Assembly: GCA_015494735.1 (NCBI GenBank)
Contig: WGAQ01000067.1
Coordinates: 1-5,526, forward strand
Reading direction: 5' to 3'
Length of the DNA: 5,526 nucleotides
Source: Caldifarciminota bacterium
GTDB taxonomy: Bacteria; Hydrothermota; Hydrothermia; LBFQ01; DSFT01
A program made the translations under genes and the position numbers. The notes under the pieces were generated by a model, which was given only the letters and a program-made list of their open reading frames with translations, made no database searches and had not been told where the DNA came from. Positions 1 to 5,343 of this stretch are shown one piece after another (within the stretch, counting starts at the first letter, position 1; each line of letters begins with the position of its first letter).

Positions 1-633
1 GACGAGATACCCAATGGGAATGGAAACTATTATCACCGTGCGCGGCAAGCTGAGCCTCGAAGAGTCGACGAGATACCCAATGGGAATGGAAACGCTTGGT
101 TTTATGGCCAGTTTTTTCATATTAAACCTGTCGACGAGATACCCAATGGGAATGGAAACCGGGCTGGGTCGTAAAAGCCGCCGACATCCGCAACAACGTC
201 GACGAGATACCCAATGGGAATGGAAACCCTTGAGAACAAATATTTCCTTAAGGCGTCAACAAGTCGACGAGATACCCAATGGGAATGGAAACTATAAAAC
301 AGTTCGCCATCCTCCTCAACTGCTATACCCGTCGACGAGATACCCAATGGGAATGGAAACCTTATGCAGTATTTTTCGTATCCAGTCTTCAAACCTTATG
401 TCGACGAGATACCCAATGGGAATGGAAACGTCCACCCAGAAAATGAAATCGACACCATCTATGTTCGTCGACGAGATACCCAATGGGAATGGAAACAGCC
501 ACGGGAGGCGCAAACCTCCTGCCGCCCCGATAGTCGACGAGATACCCAATGGGAATGGAAACATTTTCAGCCGGGGATTGTGGCGGAGGCAATGAGCCGT
601 CGACGAGATACCCAATGGGAATGGAAACCCCGC

Positions 634-652
634 CGGGGACTATTCGTCCCCG
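634..652 (+). repeat. Perfect hairpin inside CRISPR spacer 10
   Basis: Spacer 10 contains CGGGGAC (634-640), a 5-nt loop TATTC, then GTCCCCG (646-652): a 7-bp GC-rich stem. If present in the mature crRNA it would fold the guide on itself. It probably reflects a hairpin or terminator in the source DNA. Spacer 8 has a weaker one, GGAGG/CCTCC at 504-508 and 515-519. Confidence 0.75.
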
Positions 653-733
653 ACGAGCCACCCCTTGTCGACGAGATACCCAATGGGAATGGAAACCCTG
701 TTCATGCTTAATGGTTTTCATTGTTATATGTAA

Positions 734-763
734 GTCGACGAGATACCCAATGGGAATTTTATG
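734..763 (+). repeat. Degenerate terminal CRISPR repeat
   Basis: The first 24 nt (734-757) match the repeat exactly. The last 6 nt, where GGAAAC is expected, read TTTATG. Loss of the 3' end of the last repeat is usual at the leader-distal end of an array. It marks the array end and supports plus-strand orientation. The changed bases are those that would form most of the crRNA handle, but no spacer follows, so no crRNA should be affected. Confidence 0.93.
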
Positions 764-800
764 TATGGGGTTCGGAGGGCCTTTATTATTTCATCGTTGC

Positions 801-1430
801 ATGGGCAGTTTGAGGAATCTGGAACGGGATAGGCTGGAAAAGGTAATCGAGATACTGGCGAAGAGGTATAAGAAAAGGGTTCTGGATAAGGAGGATGAGA
901 GGACTTATTCATTCGTGTTTCTGGAAATGCTCGACCCCTTTTTTCCCGACAGTCATATAATCAAAAAACTCAAGAGAGTCTATATCCTGGAGCTGGAAGA
1001 TGAGGATATCTGGCCTGCGTATGTGAAGGGAAATATCGTCATAGCTCCTGCGAAGATAATGGAAGCAGAGCGAATGATAAGGGTCCATGATAATCTGTAT
1101 CTCGTGGAATATACGAAAAGGCTGAGGGGTTATTTCCAGCACCCTGCAAAACCAAAGGACCCGAAAAAACTGAAAAAGTATGAAATCCTCTACGGCTTTT
1201 TCGATATATCGGACGGCATATTTTTGATTGGCCCTTTCTGCTTTGATGGCATACTAATTCATATAGCGAGCGAGTATGGCTATAATTATGACAACTGGAA
1301 AGTTCGCATGAAAAAGGGGAAGAAGTGGGTCAATCTCGGAACTGTTGAGGTGAGCACGGTGGATGACATGCTCGAAGTGGTCTTTTACTGCAATAAGTTG
1401 CGCGAACTCATGGATAAGAGGTCCGGATAG
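801..1430 (+). CDS. Hypothetical protein of unknown family, about 209 aa
   Basis: I do not recognise this protein. The open frame continues leftwards through the CRISPR repeats, which lack stops, so the start must be chosen. ATG 801 (MGSLRNLERDRLEKV) begins just before a charged, helix-like N-terminus and lies outside the array. In-frame ATG 765 and ATG 750 are possible, but 750 lies inside the last repeat. No good ribosome site sits ahead of any; a GGAGG at 774-778 is 22 nt from ATG 801, too far. The protein is soluble: a charged helical region (about 5-30), a mixed alpha/beta middle, a Lys/Pro-rich stretch (115-127), then an aromatic, probably beta-rich part (128-180) with FLIGPFCFDG at 141-150. 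No signal peptide, membrane helix or catalytic motif is visible. Base composition is lower in GC than the genes downstream (single 60-base lines counted at 40-43% against 50-68%), suggesting a different origin. Position next to the array does not show a CRISPR role. Confidence 0.7.
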   Translation: MGSLRNLERDRLEKVIEILAKRYKKRVLDKEDERTYSFVFLEMLDPFFPDSHIIKKLKRVYILELEDEDIWPAYVKGNIVIAPAKIMEAERMIRVHDNLYLVEYTKRLRGYFQHPAKPKDPKKLKKYEILYGFFDISDGIFLIGPFCFDGILIHIASEYGYNYDNWKVRMKKGKKWVNLGTVEVSTVDDMLEVVFYCNKLRELMDKRSG

Positions 1431-1440
1431 ATGCATCCGG
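1423..1440. other. Inverted repeat over the stop codon of the unknown gene
   Basis: CCGGAT (1423-1428) and ATCCGG (1435-1440) form a 6-bp stem with loop AGATGC; the TAG stop codon starts at the stem edge (1428-1430). No T-run follows, so this is not a convincing intrinsic terminator. It could be a weak processing or termination site before the next operon, or chance. Confidence 0.35.
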
Positions 1441-1478
1441 TGATTCGAACACCTCATCGGATTTTCCACGTCGGGGTG

Positions 1479-1484
1479 TAAAAT
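1479..1484 (+). promoter_or_regulatory. Possible -10 box just upstream of the TPR gene
   Basis: TAAAAT matches 5 of 6 bases of the bacterial -10 consensus and is preceded by TG at 1477-1478. No clear -35 box is seen about 17 nt upstream. It ends only 4 nt before ATG 1489, so transcription from it would start at or within the first codon, giving a leaderless or nearly leaderless message. The gene also lacks a clear Shine-Dalgarno site, which fits. This is a weak call. Confidence 0.25.
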
Positions 1485-1488
1485 TTCC

Positions 1489-2529
1489 ATGTCCGTGGCT
1501 GGTTTACTCCTCCTTGCAGTCAACGATACGGTTCTCATAGAAGCCATCGAGCTGGGCCTTAACGAATACTATCCGCAGGCCATTGCCCTTGTGAATGAGC
1601 AGTTGAGTCTCGACCCCACATCCCCCGAAGCCAAACTCGTGAAGGCGATTATACTGGACTACATGATGGACGACCTGGGTACGAATCGATACGAGAAAGA
1701 ATTCTTCGACCTCATAGATGGAGTTATCGAAAATGCAAAACCTCTCATCCATTCGGAGAGGAGGGCGTGGGGATATCTGCTCATGGGTGCCGCCTATTCC
1801 TACAGGGCATTCCGGTACGGGAAGAAGGGCATCTATCTGCCGGTTCTGAGCGACATGACCAATGCCCTCGATTACATGAATAAGGCCCTTGCGCTGGATT
1901 CCACCCTGTACGATGCATATCTCGCAATCGGTATTTACAACTACGCATCCGATGAATTCCCCCGCCTCGTCAAGATAATGCTCCGTGTGGGCGATACCAG
2001 GAAGAGGAAGGAACTGGGAATAAGGCAACTGGAAATGGCGGCGCAGAAGGCCCACTACGTGAAGGACCTGGTCAAATTCACCCTCGGATACATCTATATG
2101 AAGGAAAAGCGATACAGGGATGCATACAGGGTCCTGAAGCAACTCTACGAAAAGTACGACCACTCCCGCATCGTCAGATGGGAATACGGAAAAGTCCTCA
2201 GGAGACTGGGCAGATGGAAGGAGGCGGAAGTGGTCTATGACGAACTGCTATATCTCATGCTCAATCAGGAGAACTTCAACAAATACTATGTGGCCCTTGC
2301 CAGCTATTATCTGGCCTATGCCAAGTACATGAATCGAAAGTACGACAAAGCGAAGCAGTATGCCATGTTCGCATACCTGACGGCGCTGGAGCACATGAAC
2401 GATAAGAATATGAAGAAACTCCTTCCCTATATCGAGCGCCTGATTTCCAGAATAAACAGATACGTCAGAAACCCTTCCCCGGAGGGGGAAAATGGACAGA
2501 CTGGAAAAACTGGCAGTCCTTCTAACTGA
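1489..2529 (+). CDS. TPR-repeat protein, possibly exported, 346 aa
   Basis: The protein is almost wholly helical and rich in Tyr, Leu, Ala, Arg and Lys, with spaced small and aromatic residues typical of tetratricopeptide repeats. Repeat-like units are seen near residues 24-44 (YPQAIALVNEQLSLDP), 124-155 (LDYMNKALALDSTLYDAY), 195-225 (LGYIYMKEKRYRDAYRVLKQ), 229-260 (LGRWKEAEVVYDEL) and 268-302 (YAKYMNRKYDKAKQYA). TPRs act as protein-binding scaffolds; the partner cannot be told here. The N-terminus (GLLLLAV, 5-11) is hydrophobic but short and has no positive charge, so a signal peptide is doubtful. ATG 1489 is the only usual start codon near the beginning of the frame, because a stop lies in frame at 1441-1443; no good ribosome site precedes it. 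The low-complexity tail from about 329 (SPEGENGQTGKTG) reads over the dprA ribosome site and start, with a 38-nt overlap. It is the first gene of a four-gene block. Confidence 0.85.
   Translation: MSVAGLLLLAVNDTVLIEAIELGLNEYYPQAIALVNEQLSLDPTSPEAKLVKAIILDYMMDDLGTNRYEKEFFDLIDGVIENAKPLIHSERRAWGYLLMGAAYSYRAFRYGKKGIYLPVLSDMTNALDYMNKALALDSTLYDAYLAIGIYNYASDEFPRLVKIMLRVGDTRKRKELGIRQLEMAAQKAHYVKDLVKFTLGYIYMKEKRYRDAYRVLKQLYEKYDHSRIVRWEYGKVLRRLGRWKEAEVVYDELLYLMLNQENFNKYYVALASYYLAYAKYMNRKYDKAKQYAMFAYLTALEHMNDKNMKKLLPYIERLISRINRYVRNPSPEGENGQTGKTGSPSN
2475..2490 (+). promoter_or_regulatory. dprA ribosome binding site within a small hairpin
   Basis: TTCCCC (2475-2480) can pair with GGGGAA (2485-2490), leaving GGAG as the loop. 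The Shine-Dalgarno GGAGG is 2481-2485, 6 nt before ATG 2492, so part of the ribosome site lies in the loop and part in the stem. The site itself is strong and decides the dprA start. A control role for the fold is inference; ribosomes finishing the overlapping TPR gene would open it, giving translational coupling. Confidence 0.6.
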
Positions 2530-3544
2530 GGGGATAGGTCCGGTCAGATTCAGGAAACTCCTGGAAAAATTCGGCACCCTGGAGGAGATAGTTAACGCCG
2601 ATATAAGGGACCTGCTCGAAATCCTTCCGGAGAAGGTGGCCTTCAGGGTGAAGAATCCGGATATCGAAAGGGCCCGCTCCCAGATGGAAAAGGCGGAGCG
2701 AATGGGGGTTAGAATCATCTTCCGGGATGACGGGGAATATCCCGATGAACTCCGCAACGTATATCACGCCCCGCCCGTTCTCTTCGCCCGTGGAAATATC
2801 GACCTCCTCCGGGAAAAGAAGATTGCCGTGGTGGGAACCAGGAAGCCCACGCAGTACGGACTCAAGATGGCGCATAAATTCGCATCGGAACTGGCGGATG
2901 CGGGTCTGGTGGTGGTCTCGGGAGGGGCTCTGGGGATAGATGCCCGGGCCCACGAGGGGGCCATGCCCCGCACCATAGTGGTCCTCGGAAGCGGAATAGA
3001 CAGACTGTATCCCAGGAGCAACCTTCCCCTTTTCCGCAGGGTGCTGGAGAGCGGGGGATTAATCGTATCCCAGTTTCCCATGGGCACGATGCCCTCGAAG
3101 GAGACGTTTCCCATTCGCAATCTCACTATAGCAGGTATGTCTCTGGGAGTGCTTATGGTGGAGGGCACGGAGGACTCCGGTGCCCTGATAACTGCCCGCT
3201 ACGCTTTCGATTTCGACAGGGAAGTCTTCACCGTCCCCAACAGGGTGGATGTTCCGCAGGGAAAGGGACCCTACGTCCTCATACGGGAGAATGTGGCCCG
3301 CGTGGTGGAGAAACCGGAAGACATACTGAAGGAACTGGGTCTGGGAAGCGGTGCGGCCCTTTCTAAGGAGGTAATTCTGGAGGGACTGGAGAAGGAAGTC
3401 TTCGATGCCATAGTGGGCAGGGTTCACTTCGACGAACTCCTGATGAGGTTCGGGGATTACTCGAGGCTCTCCATGGCCCTTTTGAATCTGGAGTTGAAGG
3501 GCCTGATAGAGAAACTCCCCGGCAACTACTACCAGAGGCGATGA
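2492..3544 (+). CDS. dprA: DNA-processing protein DprA (Smf), 350 aa
   Basis: DprA binds incoming single-stranded DNA in the cytoplasm and loads RecA on it during natural transformation; it is also kept in bacteria not known to be competent. The protein has the full three-part layout. An N-terminal helix-hairpin-helix/SAM-like region carries LTEGIGPVRFRKLL (11-24). The Rossmann-like core carries YPDELRN (83-89), VVGTRKP (113-119), SGGALGID (143-150), VLGSGIDRLYP (164-174), SQFPMG (193-198), FPIRN (206-210), EDSGALITAR (227-236) and GKGPYVLIR (257-265). A C-terminal winged helix spans about 295-350 and ends GLIEKLPGNYYQRR. Length is usual. Two core motifs differ from the common form: SGGALGID for SG(L/M)A(R/Y)GID, and RNL for RNR. 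ATG 2492 has GGAGG 6 nt upstream. It overlaps the TPR gene by 38 nt and its stop is 1 nt before the next start, so it is likely co-transcribed. Confidence 0.96.
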   Translation: MDRLEKLAVLLTEGIGPVRFRKLLEKFGTLEEIVNADIRDLLEILPEKVAFRVKNPDIERARSQMEKAERMGVRIIFRDDGEYPDELRNVYHAPPVLFARGNIDLLREKKIAVVGTRKPTQYGLKMAHKFASELADAGLVVVSGGALGIDARAHEGAMPRTIVVLGSGIDRLYPRSNLPLFRRVLESGGLIVSQFPMGTMPSKETFPIRNLTIAGMSLGVLMVEGTEDSGALITARYAFDFDREVFTVPNRVDVPQGKGPYVLIRENVARVVEKPEDILKELGLGSGAALSKEVILEGLEKEVFDAIVGRVHFDELLMRFGDYSRLSMALLNLELKGLIEKLPGNYYQRR

Positions 3545-3545
3545 C

Positions 3546-4463
3546 ATGAGGAAGACGCTGATATTCTCCATCGCTTTTATCATCTCGTGCTCGTCCCGGA
3601 CGGACACCTCCCCGTCCCTCGTGGGAGTCAACGACTGGACCTATTACCTTCAGGACATTTCCGTGGATTCCATATTGCAATCCGGATTCGATGTGGTGGT
3701 GATGGACTACTCGAGGGATGGAACGCAGGAGGGGGAGTTCTCATCCGTGGAAATTGGACGTGTTCGGGAATCGGAGATTATCCCTCTGGCGTACGTGAGC
3801 ATCGGGGAGGCGGAGGATTACCGGTTCTATTGGGACACCTCCTGGTACAGCAAGCCACCATCGTGGATGGGTCCGGAGAATCCGGAATGGCCGGGAAACT
3901 ATGCGGTTCGATACTGGGAGGATGGATGGAAGGACATCGTGTTTTCCTACCTCGACAGGGTCATCGCACAGGGATTTGCCGGCGTGTATCTGGACAAGGT
4001 GGACGAATTCGAATTCTGGTCGGATTCCCTGGGTGAGGAGGATGCCGCCATTCGAATGCTCCAGTTCATCCGGGAGATTTCCCTTTATGCCCGTCAGGAG
4101 GCCGGTGATTCCTTCCTCATAGTGCTCCAGAATGGTGAGGGACTCCTGGCGTGGGACGATGGAAGTCTGCTTCGGACGATATCCGGATGGGCTGTGGAGG
4201 ACCTCTTCTACATGGGAACCAGTCCTGCCGATTCGGAGTGGGTGGAGGAGAGACTCCGGTATCTGGAATCAGTGGTTTCAAGCGGATTGACGGTTCTGGT
4301 CGTGGATTACGTGGACGATGGCTCCGGACACGGCGGGGAGAATCTGGAGAGGATAGAGGATTTCACCCGCAGGGCCATGGACAGGGACCTCATTCCCTAT
4401 GCAGCCATGAGCGATAGGGAGTTGAATGAGATTAACATTATCGAAGGAATCCAGCCCAGATAG
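3546..4463 (+). CDS. Lipoprotein of the GH114 / TM1410 family, 305 aa
   Basis: The N-terminus MRKTLIFSIAFIISCSS is a lipoprotein signal peptide: basic start, hydrophobic core and lipobox IISC with Cys15 as the lipid-bearing residue, so the mature protein should sit on the outer face of a membrane. The rest resembles the TIM-barrel glycoside hydrolase family 114 (endo-alpha-1,4-polygalactosaminidase) and the TM1410/MJ1477 proteins. Strand-end motifs are VVMDYSRDG (51-59), LAYVSIGEAEDYR (81-93), VRYWEDGWKD (121-130), GVYLDKVDEFEFW (146-158), LQNGE (194-198), AVEDLFY (216-222) and VLVVDYV (250-256). Acidic residues at strand ends (Asp54, Glu88, Asp150, Asp153, Glu218) are candidate active-site groups. 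The substrate is unknown; family members are linked to galactosaminoglycan or other surface polysaccharides. ATG 3546 follows GAGG (3535-3538) and lies 1 nt after the dprA stop. No truncation is visible. Confidence 0.88.
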   Translation: MRKTLIFSIAFIISCSSRTDTSPSLVGVNDWTYYLQDISVDSILQSGFDVVVMDYSRDGTQEGEFSSVEIGRVRESEIIPLAYVSIGEAEDYRFYWDTSWYSKPPSWMGPENPEWPGNYAVRYWEDGWKDIVFSYLDRVIAQGFAGVYLDKVDEFEFWSDSLGEEDAAIRMLQFIREISLYARQEAGDSFLIVLQNGEGLLAWDDGSLLRTISGWAVEDLFYMGTSPADSEWVEERLRYLESVVSSGLTVLVVDYVDDGSGHGGENLERIEDFTRRAMDRDLIPYAAMSDRELNEINIIEGIQPR

Positions 4464-4474
4464 GGGAGGTCACG

Positions 4475-5164
4475 ATGGCATATTTCAGGAAGAATGTGGA
4501 GAAGGTTCCTCCGGAACTGGTGGAGAAGTACAAGGAGGAGCAGAGGAAACTGGCCCGGAAGGTGGTCATGGAGCCCATAGACTTCGACCACATCGAACTG
4601 GTGGCGGGGGCGGATTCGGCCTTCATCGGGGAAAATTATATCCTGTCCGTAATCGTGGTTCTGGAATTTGCCACCATGAGGGAGGTGGAGGTGGAGTATT
4701 CCCTCTCGGAGGTGGATTTCCCATACATTCCCGGTCTCCTTGCCTTTCGCGAGGCCCCCAACGTGCTGAAGACCTATGAGAAGCTGCAGAATAAACCCGA
4801 CCTTATAATGGTGGATGGACATGGTATATCCCACTTCCGGCGTCTGGGAATAGCCAGCCACATAGGGGTTCTTCTGGATGTCCCCACGATGGGGGTTGCC
4901 AAGAAACTTCTGGCGGGAAGATACGAGGAGCCCTGCTCCAGGAGGGGGTGCAGGAGTCCCATAATTCACAATGGGGAGGTGGTGGGGTATGCCCTCAGGA
5001 CCAGGGACAATGTTCAGCCCGTATTCGTCTCTCCGGGCCACAGGACCGACCTGGAGGGTGTAGTGAAGGCGGCCCTCATGACCACCAGGGGCTTTCGCCT
5101 TCCGGAGCCGATTCGCATCGCTGACAGGTATTCGAAGGATTTGAAGAGACAGGTGAGGCCTTAG
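4475..5164 (+). CDS. nfi: Endonuclease V (deoxyinosine 3' endonuclease), 229 aa
   Basis: Endonuclease V cuts the second phosphodiester bond 3' of deoxyinosine, the product of adenine deamination, and starts its repair in the cytoplasm; some members also cut inosine in RNA. The family pattern is complete: VAGADSAF (43-50) with metal-binding Asp47, the strand-separating wedge FPYIPG (82-87), LLAFRE (88-93) with Glu93, MVDGHGISH (112-120) with Asp114 and His120, GIASHIGVLLDVPTMGVAKK (125-144) with the lysine, GYALRT (171-176), and VFVSPGHRTDL (183-193). Length matches the usual 220-230 aa. A short insert with two cysteines, CSRRGC (154-159), is seen before the ALRT strand; many members have variable sequence here. 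ATG 4475 has a near-perfect GGGGAGGT (4463-4470) 4 nt upstream, and the gap to the lipoprotein gene is 11 nt. Thermal deamination makes this repair gene fitting for a thermophile. It is the last gene of the block. Confidence 0.96.
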   Translation: MAYFRKNVEKVPPELVEKYKEEQRKLARKVVMEPIDFDHIELVAGADSAFIGENYILSVIVVLEFATMREVEVEYSLSEVDFPYIPGLLAFREAPNVLKTYEKLQNKPDLIMVDGHGISHFRRLGIASHIGVLLDVPTMGVAKKLLAGRYEEPCSRRGCRSPIIHNGEVVGYALRTRDNVQPVFVSPGHRTDLEGVVKAALMTTRGFRLPEPIRIADRYSKDLKRQVRP

Positions 5165-5166
5165 GA

Positions 5167-5302
5167 TTCCCCGTGTCCCGTGCGCTTAACCACGGGTTCC
5201 TTCTCGGCTATTGCCCCGTCAGAACTTCTGTGGAGGCCCGGATTCCGTTTCGGGTTTTCGAACTCCTGCGTCAGATCCGAACAAAAATTTGGACACGGGG
5301 AA
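5167..5302. repeat. 136-bp segment bounded by a perfect 12-bp inverted repeat (MITE-like or structured RNA)
   Basis: TTCCCCGTGTCC (5167-5178) and GGACACGGGGAA (5291-5302) are exact inverse complements. TAGGA lies just outside the left end (5162-5166, including the nfi stop codon) and again on the right at 5304-5308, one base beyond the repeat. This looks like a small non-autonomous element with a 5-bp target duplication, although the extra A at 5303 makes the fit imperfect. The inside can also fold: CCCGTG/CACGGG (5177-5182, 5191-5196), CGGAT/ATCCG (5239-5243, 5275-5279), and GGGTT/AACTC around a TTCG loop (5252-5265, with one G-T pair). A structured RNA is therefore the main other reading. 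I find no protein start on either strand: the minus-strand frame ending near 5160 is open for about 60 codons but has no ATG, GTG or TTG start that I can support. Confidence 0.6.
5177..5196 (+). terminator. Possible weak terminator hairpin after nfi
   Basis: CCCGTG and CACGGG form a 6-bp GC-rich stem with an 8-nt loop (CGCTTAAC), 12 nt after the nfi stop. What follows is TTCCTTCTC, pyrimidine-rich but not a clean T-run. It could end the operon transcript, or be one arm of the larger fold around it. The nearby CCCGTG at 5170-5175 could compete for the same partner. Confidence 0.35.
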
Positions 5303-5310
5303 ATAGGAGA

Positions 5311-5337
5311 GTTGTAGGGGAGGAGACCCCCTACAAC
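5311..5337. repeat. Strong 10-bp hairpin upstream of the partial gene
   Basis: GTTGTAGGGG (5311-5320) pairs perfectly with CCCCTACAAC (5328-5337) around the 7-nt loop AGGAGAC. No T-run follows on either strand, so it is not a standard terminator. It ends 6 nt before ATG 5344, and the only good Shine-Dalgarno-like sequence (GGGGAGGAGA, 5317-5326) lies in the stem edge and loop. Such folds can hide a ribosome site, as known for some insertion-sequence transposase messages; that role here is inference. Confidence 0.7.
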
Positions 5338-5343
5338 AAAATT

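Larger units (their letters stand above)
1..763 (+). CRISPR. CRISPR array, leader-distal end: 12 repeats (last degenerate), 11 spacers
   Basis: The repeat is 30 nt, begins GTCGACGAG and ends ATGGAAAC. Copies start at 1 (lacks its first 3 nt at the window edge), 64, 130, 198, 263, 331, 400, 467, 533, 599, 667 and 734. All except the last look identical. Spacers are 28-63, 94-129, 160-197, 228-262, 293-330, 361-399, 430-466, 497-532, 563-598, 629-666 and 697-733, with lengths 36, 36, 38, 35, 38, 39, 37, 36, 36, 38 and 37 nt; all are different. Orientation is plus: the repeat ends in a GAAAC-type 3' end that becomes the crRNA 5' handle in type I-A/I-B/III systems, and the decayed repeat is on the right, where the oldest end should be. 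The leader and earlier units must lie left of the window. The repeat has only a 3-bp CCC/GGG internal stem, fitting Cas6-type weakly folded repeats. No cas gene is present here, so the subtype is inferred from the repeat only. Confidence 0.98.

Noticed and set aside
14..721. Several overlapping open frames of about 90-190 codons on both strands
   Set aside because: They are translations of CRISPR repeats and spacers. The repeat happens to lack stops in all frames, and the products are just repeated decapeptides joined by random spacer residues.
774..778. GGAGG as ribosome site for the unknown gene
   Set aside because: It lies 22 nt before ATG 801 and after ATG 765, so it serves neither; no in-frame usual start codon lies at normal spacing.
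1437..1456. tRNA-like T-arm on the minus strand (GGTG-TTCGAAT-CACC)
   Set aside because: The arm itself is perfect, but no matching acceptor stem, anticodon arm or D-arm is found upstream on that strand, and no CCA follows. Probably chance.
4005..4016. Tandem GAATTC palindromes
   Set aside because: They encode Glu-Phe-Glu-Phe in the conserved part of the GH114 protein and are explained by coding.
5269..5282. GTCAGATCCGAAC resembling the conserved core of bacterial SRP RNA
   Set aside because: The match breaks down after about 10 bases; it lacks the GGAAGCAGC side and is not at the tip of a long hairpin.
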